From: Flavobacterium sp. UBA807
GTDB taxonomy: Bacteria; Bacteroidota; Bacteroidia; Flavobacteriales; Flavobacteriaceae
DNA length: 8,114 nucleotides
Direction of reading: 5' to 3'
Assembly (NCBI GenBank): GCA_002296885.1
Contig: DBIH01000153.1
Location: 1 to 8,114, forward strand
In this document: positions 4,424 through 8,114 of the stretch, piece by piece
Layout of the letters: each line of letters begins with the position of its first letter
Position numbering within the stretch: position 1 is the first letter of the stretch
The notes under the pieces: model-generated
Seen by the model: only the letters and a program-made list of their open reading frames with translations
What the model was told of the DNA's origin: nothing
The model's database searches: none
Made by a program: the position numbers and the translations under genes

Positions 4424-6001
4424 ATGGCAGAAATTAATCCAGCTGAAATTTCAGCAATATTAAAGAAACAATTATCTGGTTTTGAATCAGGTGCAACATT
4501 AGAGGAAGTAGGAACAGTTCTTCAGGTAGGAGATGGTATTGCACGTGTATACGGCTTATCAAATGCTCAGTATGGTGAGTTAGTACAATTCGAAAACGGA
4601 TTGGAAGCTATCGTATTGAACTTAGAGGAAGACAATGTAGGAGTTGTACTTTTGGGACCATCAACCGGAATTAAAGAAGGTTCTACCGTAAAAAGAACAC
4701 AACGTATCGCATCGCTTAAAGTTGGTGAGGGAATCGTAGGACGTGTTGTTGACACTTTAGGAAACCCAATCGACGGTAAAGGTGCTATCGGTGGTGAGTT
4801 ATATGAAATGCCTTTGGAAAGAAAAGCTCCGGGAGTTATCTTCCGTCAGCCGGTAACAGAACCATTACAAACAGGTATCAAGTCTATAGACGCGATGATT
4901 CCGGTAGGAAGAGGGCAAAGAGAGCTGGTTATTGGTGACCGTCAAACTGGAAAAACTACTGTTTGTATCGACACCATCCTAAACCAAAAAGAATTTTATG
5001 ATGCTGGTCAACCAGTATTCTGTATCTATGTTGCTGTTGGACAAAAAGCGTCTACAGTAGCAGGAATTGCTAAAACATTAGAAGAAAAAGGAGCTATGGC
5101 TTATACCGTTATCGTTGCTGCTAACGCTTCTGACCCTGCACCGATGCAGGTTTATGCGCCAATGGCCGGAGCTGCAATCGGGGAATATTTCAGAGATTCA
5201 GGACGTCCTGCTTTGATTATCTATGATGATTTATCAAAACAAGCGGTAGCTTACCGTGAGGTATCTCTTTTGTTAAGAAGACCACCAGGACGTGAGGCTT
5301 ATCCTGGAGACGTATTCTACCTACACTCTCGTTTATTGGAAAGAGCTTGTAAAGTAATTAACGATGACGGAATCGCTAAAAACATGAACGATTTACCGGA
5401 TTCATTAAAGCCAATCGTAAAAGGTGGCGGTTCATTAACAGCTTTACCAATTATTGAAACACAAGCGGGTGACGTATCTGCCTATATCCCAACAAACGTA
5501 ATCTCGATTACTGACGGACAGATTTTCCTTGACGGAGATTTGTTTAACTCAGGGGTTCGTCCGGCGATTAACGTAGGTATCTCGGTATCTCGTGTTGGAG
5601 GTAATGCTCAGATTAAATCGATGAAAAAAGTAGCTGGTACGTTAAAACTGGATCAGGCGCAATTCCGTGAATTGGAAGCGTTTGCTAAGTTTGGTTCTGA
5701 CCTTGATGCGGTTACCTTAAACGTAATCGAAAAAGGAAAAAGAAACGTTGAAATCTTGAAACAAGCGGTTAACGATCCTTACACGGTTGAAGATCAGGTT
5801 GCAATTATCTATGCAGGTTCTAAAAACTTGTTGAGAAATGTTCCGGTTGATAAAGTAAAAGAATTTGAAAGAAGTTTCATCGATTACCTAAACAATAAGC
5901 ACAGAGATACTTTAGATGCTTTGAAAGCCGGTAAATTGGATGACAATATCACTGACGTTTTAGAAAAAGTAGCTAAGGAATTATCTGCTCAATACAACTA
6001 A
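4424..6001 (+). CDS. atpA: F1Fo ATP synthase subunit alpha
   Basis: Alpha forms the F1 hexamer with beta, holds non-catalytic nucleotide sites and contributes the arginine finger to the catalytic sites. The 525 residues compare with 513 in E. coli. The N-terminal helix that meets delta (2-20) is followed by a beta-barrel domain (about 26-94). The Walker A loop is GDRQTGKT (171-178) and Walker B is ALIIYDD (263-269). A conserved loop, [21 protein letters not shown], lies near 283-303. The alpha/beta family signature [10 protein letters not shown] (380-389) leads to the arginine finger R390 in SVSRVGG. The C-terminal helical domain is complete. No key residue is missing. Codons look like those of the other atp genes, unlike the preceding gene. 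The start has TTATGG context 10 bp after the inserted gene. Confidence 0.98.
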   Translation: MAEINPAEISAILKKQLSGFESGATLEEVGTVLQVGDGIARVYGLSNAQYGELVQFENGLEAIVLNLEEDNVGVVLLGPSTGIKEGSTVKRTQRIASLKVGEGIVGRVVDTLGNPIDGKGAIGGELYEMPLERKAPGVIFRQPVTEPLQTGIKSIDAMIPVGRGQRELVIGDRQTGKTTVCIDTILNQKEFYDAGQPVFCIYVAVGQKASTVAGIAKTLEEKGAMAYTVIVAANASDPAPMQVYAPMAGAAIGEYFRDSGRPALIIYDDLSKQAVAYREVSLLLRRPPGREAYPGDVFYLHSRLLERACKVINDDGIAKNMNDLPDSLKPIVKGGGSLTALPIIETQAGDVSAYIPTNVISITDGQIFLDGDLFNSGVRPAINVGISVSRVGGNAQIKSMKKVAGTLKLDQAQFRELEAFAKFGSDLDAVTLNVIEKGKRNVEILKQAVNDPYTVEDQVAIIYAGSKNLLRNVPVDKVKEFERSFIDYLNNKHRDTLDALKAGKLDDNITDVLEKVAKELSAQYN

Positions 6002-6005
6002 TATC

Positions 6006-6073
6006 AATTTGAAAATTTGAAGATTTGAAGATGCAGCCATTTTCAAATTTTCAAATTATCTAATTTTCAAATT
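6006..6073 (+). repeat. 16-bp perfect inverted repeat plus an extra half-copy between atpA and atpG
   Basis: AATTTGAAAATTTGAA at 6006-6021 is the exact reverse complement of TTCAAATTTTCAAATT at 6042-6057, with a 20-nt spacer (6022-6041). AATTTTCAAATT recurs at 6062-6073, and GATTTGAA at 6022-6029 echoes the left arm. The repeat fills nearly the whole 77-bp spacer and ends just before the atpG start. It could fold into a long but A/U-rich stem. No T-run follows, so it is not a terminator. Such TTTGAA/TTCAAA arrays seem common in Flavobacterium spacers. Confidence 0.65.
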
Positions 6074-6078
6074 AAAAT

Positions 6079-6939
6079 ATGGCAAACTTAAAGGAAATAC
6101 GTAACAGGATTAGTTCAGTTTCATCTACGATGCAAATTACATCGGCGATGAAAATGGTTTCTGCTGCTAAACTGAAAAAAGCTCAGGACGCTATTACAGC
6201 GATGCGACCTTATGCCGAAAAATTAACCGAACTCCTTCAGAATGTAAGTGCTACACTTGACGGAGATGCCGGTGGAGAATTCACCGCACAACGTGAAGTA
6301 AAGAAAGTCCTGATTGTAGTTATTACATCAAACAGGGGTTTGGCAGGCGCATTTAACTCTAACGTTATCAAACAAACCACCGCATTAGCCGAAAGCTATG
6401 CCGGAAAACAAGTTGATTTTTTTGCCATAGGTAAAAAAGGAAATGATTTCTTTAGAAAATCAAATAATGTTATCGAAAACAAAAGCGAAATATTTGATGA
6501 ACTTACTTTTGACAGGGTTGCTGAAATCGCCCAGACACTGACTGAGAAGTTTACTTCTGGTGAGTATGACAAAATTGAATTGGTTTACAATCAATTTAAA
6601 AATGCTGCAACACAAATCGTTCAGGTTGAACAGTTTTTACCATTAGCACCAATACAATCAGATGTTCCTGCTTCAACAGGAGATTATATCTTCGAACCTT
6701 CAAAAGAGGAAATTGTTTTGACACTGATTCCAAAATCATTGAAAACACAATTGTATAAAGCGATTAGAGATTCATTTGCATCTGAACACGGAGCGCGTAT
6801 GACAGCGATGCACAAAGCAACGGATAACGCAACCGAGTTGAGAAACCAATTGAAACTGACGTATAACAAAGCACGTCAGGCTGCAATTACTAACGAGATC
6901 CTTGAGATTGTTGGTGGTGCAGAAGCGTTGAAAGGATAA
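6079..6939 (+). CDS. atpG: F1Fo ATP synthase subunit gamma (central rotor shaft)
   Basis: Gamma is the rotating shaft whose coiled N- and C-terminal helices run through the alpha3beta3 hexamer and whose foot sits on the c-ring. The 286 residues equal the usual length. The N-terminal helix carries the family opening MANLKEIRNRISSVSSTMQITSAMKMVSAAKLKKAQ (1-36). The Rossmann-like middle begins with VLIVVITSNRGLAGAFN (77-93). The C-terminal helix includes SEHGARMTAMHKATDNA (235-251) and the gamma signature ITNEILEIVGGAEA (270-283). No chloroplast-type regulatory cysteine insert is present. It is the last gene of the operon: the spacer after it holds a terminator, and neither atpD nor atpC follows. 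The start context is ATATGG directly after the inverted repeat. Confidence 0.97.
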   Translation: MANLKEIRNRISSVSSTMQITSAMKMVSAAKLKKAQDAITAMRPYAEKLTELLQNVSATLDGDAGGEFTAQREVKKVLIVVITSNRGLAGAFNSNVIKQTTALAESYAGKQVDFFAIGKKGNDFFRKSNNVIENKSEIFDELTFDRVAEIAQTLTEKFTSGEYDKIELVYNQFKNAATQIVQVEQFLPLAPIQSDVPASTGDYIFEPSKEEIVLTLIPKSLKTQLYKAIRDSFASEHGARMTAMHKATDNATELRNQLKLTYNKARQAAITNEILEIVGGAEALKG

Positions 6940-6950
6940 ATATTAATTAA

Positions 6951-6985
6951 CTTCGTTCCGTTCGGCTATAAAGCCTCGGGTCAGA
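6951..6985 (+). repeat. GC-rich palindromic islet after atpG
   Basis: A short, relatively GC-rich stretch stands out between AT-rich flanks 12 bp after the atpG stop. It contains GGCT-ATAA-AGCC (6964-6975), a small perfect hairpin, with outer CCG/CGG pairing (6958-6960 with 6977-6979) across an unequal internal loop. It precedes the terminator and is not needed for it. A dispersed intergenic repeat of the genus is possible, from a weak memory of similar sequence, but cannot be shown from one copy. Confidence 0.4.
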
Positions 6986-6992
6986 ATATTTT

Positions 6993-7027
6993 AAAAAAGA
7001 GCCAACATTTGTTCGCTCTTTTTTTTT
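6993..7027 (+). terminator. Rho-independent terminator of the atp operon
   Basis: AAAAAAGAGC (6993-7002) pairs with GCTCTTTTTT (7015-7024). Inside it, AAC (7004-7006) pairs with GTT (7011-7013) across a C-C mismatch, leaving an ATTT loop. The downstream arm runs into nine consecutive T (7019-7027). This GC-cored stem followed by a T-tract, 54 bp after the atpG stop, is a textbook intrinsic terminator. The A-tract on the left arm could give some activity in the opposite direction. Confidence 0.85.
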
Positions 7028-7052
7028 GGAATGAATTTAATAGCTATTTTTG
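7026..7052 (+). promoter_or_regulatory. Putative promoter of the flippase gene
   Basis: TATTTTTG (7045-7052) matches the Bacteroidota -7 consensus TAnnTTTG. TTG at 7026-7028 could be the -33 element, with a 16-bp spacer, slightly short of the usual range. The -33 box overlaps the end of the terminator T-tract, so one transcript ends where the next begins. A start near 7059 gives an untranslated leader of roughly 18 nt before the TTG at 7077. Confidence 0.5.
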
Positions 7053-7076
7053 TTCGACACCTTAATAATTCTCTCG

Positions 7077-8114
7077 TTGAGCCTTTATAAAAACCTTTTT
7101 AAGCAGACACTCATCTACGGACTGGCAACCGTTTTCCCAAGGATAATCAGCTTTATTCTGAATCCGATATATGTTATGTACCTACCGGATAAAAGCAAAA
7201 TGGGCGAAGTTTCAATTATCTTTTCCTATTTAGTTTTCTTTAATGTAGTGTTGTCTTACGGAATGGAAACCGCTTTTTTTCGGTTTTACAATACCGAAGA
7301 GAATAAGAAAAAAGTCATTTCAACTTCAACAATTTCGTTGTTCTGGTCATCGATTGGATTTTTGATATTGGCTTTGTTGTTTAGGGATTCACTGGCGGAT
7401 TGGTCGGGAATCAGTGTAAAGAACATTACTTATACCATCTGCATTTTAACGCTTGATGCCTTGGCAATCATTCCGTTTTCCAAGCTTCGTGCCGAGAGAA
7501 AACCGATGAAATACGCTGCGATAAAAATCGGAAACACTTCCATAAGCTTATTACTTACAGTTTTCTTTTTGGCTATCCTGCCAAAATTAGTCGAGCTGAA
7601 TCCGAATGGATTTTTCAGCATGATTTATATCGAAAACTTTCAGATCAGCTATATTTTTATTTCCCTGCTTACCGCAAGTTTGGCAACATTGCTGGTTCTT
7701 ATCCCGAATTACACTAAGATAACGTGGAATTTTGATAAAGCACTTTGGAAAAAAATGATGACTTACGGATTACCAATCTTATTTGCCGGAATTGCCTTTG
7801 CCATCAACGAACATTTTGATAAAATCCTTTTAGACTGGATGCATGTTCCCTTGTCTGATATCGGGGCTTATTCGGCATGCTACAAAATAGGGATGTTTAT
7901 GGTGCTTTTCAGAACAGCTTATACCTTGGGAATTGAACCCTTTTTCTTTAGCCATGCGGCAAATGAAAAAGCGCAGCAAACCTATGCGACAATTACCAAA
8001 TACTTTGTGATTTTTGGTTCATTCATCTGTTTGTTTGTAATTGTTTTTATCGATTTGCTCAAACAGCCTTTGGTGCCCAGAAAAGAATATTGGGATGCCA
8101 TAAAAGTGGTTCCG
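7077..8114 (+). CDS. Wzx/MATE-like polysaccharide (O-antigen/lipid-linked oligosaccharide) flippase, 3' truncated
   Basis: The frame is open for 346 codons to the window edge; relatives are about 480-500 residues, so roughly the last third is missing. The N-terminus SLYKNLFKQTLIYGLATVFPRIISFILNPIYVMYL is the typical first-helix region of flavobacterial polysaccharide biosynthesis/oligosaccharide flippases. Hydrophobic helices follow at about 44-62, 84-102, 116-133, 150-168, 188-209, 228-244, 264-288 and 308-327, with the GMETAFFRFYN loop (62-72) and the charged ERKPMKYAAIKIGN stretch (140-153). It would move lipid-linked glycans across the inner membrane. I chose TTG at 7077 because no ATG or GTG lies between the stop at 7041 and this family N-terminus. 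An alternative TTG at 7050 falls inside the -7 element. It has its own promoter after the atp terminator, so it is not part of the operon. Exact substrate cannot be told. Confidence 0.82.
   Translation, partial: MSLYKNLFKQTLIYGLATVFPRIISFILNPIYVMYLPDKSKMGEVSIIFSYLVFFNVVLSYGMETAFFRFYNTEENKKKVISTSTISLFWSSIGFLILALLFRDSLADWSGISVKNITYTICILTLDALAIIPFSKLRAERKPMKYAAIKIGNTSISLLLTVFFLAILPKLVELNPNGFFSMIYIENFQISYIFISLLTASLATLLVLIPNYTKITWNFDKALWKKMMTYGLPILFAGIAFAINEHFDKILLDWMHVPLSDIGAYSACYKIGMFMVLFRTAYTLGIEPFFFSHAANEKAQQTYATITKYFVIFGSFICLFVIVFIDLLKQPLVPRKEYWDAIKVVP

Noticed and set aside
7050..7079. TTG at 7050 as start of the flippase
   Set aside because: It overlaps the putative -7 element and would add nine residues (MFDTLILSL) not expected in the family.
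1..8114. tRNA, rRNA, CRISPR array, toxin-antitoxin or defence genes
   Set aside because: No cloverleaf, rRNA motif, regularly spaced repeat or matching protein motif was seen on either strand.

Overview
The window reads as part of a Flavobacteriaceae chromosome, most likely Flavobacterium. The evidence is its AT-rich DNA, A/T-rich leaders in place of Shine-Dalgarno sequences, matches to the Bacteroidota promoter word TAnnTTTG, a DUF6168-type membrane protein, and secreted proteins with leaders ending in FSQ. All genes are on the + strand. The core is an F1Fo ATP synthase operon.

Bases 1-1217 hold a tightly packed group: the C-terminal end of a low-complexity protein (possibly the SprE/PorW type IX secretion lipoprotein), a bactofilin, an AtpZ-like small membrane protein and a four-helix DUF6168-like membrane protein. 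Bactofilin/atpZ overlap by 32 bp and atpZ/DUF6168 by 11 bp. A spacer (1218-1332) with a good Bacteroidota -7 element leads into the structural genes: atpB (a), atpE (c), atpF (b), atpH (delta), a small secreted protein of unknown function, atpA (alpha) and atpG (gamma). The catalytic beta gene (atpD) and epsilon gene (atpC) are not here. In this lineage they normally sit at a second locus, so the enzyme must be assembled from at least two transcripts. An intrinsic terminator at 6993-7027 closes the operon. A new promoter overlapping its T-tract starts a Wzx/MATE-like polysaccharide flippase that runs off the window with a TTG start.

The Fo genes encode the proton channel (a, with its essential Arg), the rotor ring (c, with its ion-binding Glu) and the peripheral stalk (b and delta). 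alpha and gamma belong to F1. AtpZ and the DUF6168 protein occupy the place of the atpI-type accessory genes and may help c-ring assembly or ion supply.

The most unusual item is the gene at 3895-4413. It encodes a predicted secreted four-cysteine protein placed between atpH and atpA, 2 bp after one and 10 bp before the other, and it is clearly more AT-rich than its neighbours. Other points worth a look are a perfect 10-bp hairpin between atpE and atpF, a 16-bp perfect inverted repeat between atpA and atpG, paired AAAAGT/ACTTTT dyads at the atpB promoter, and a GC-rich palindromic islet after atpG. I see no tRNA, rRNA, CRISPR array, insertion sequence or phage gene. Apart from the inserted gene, the content is ordinary for the group.
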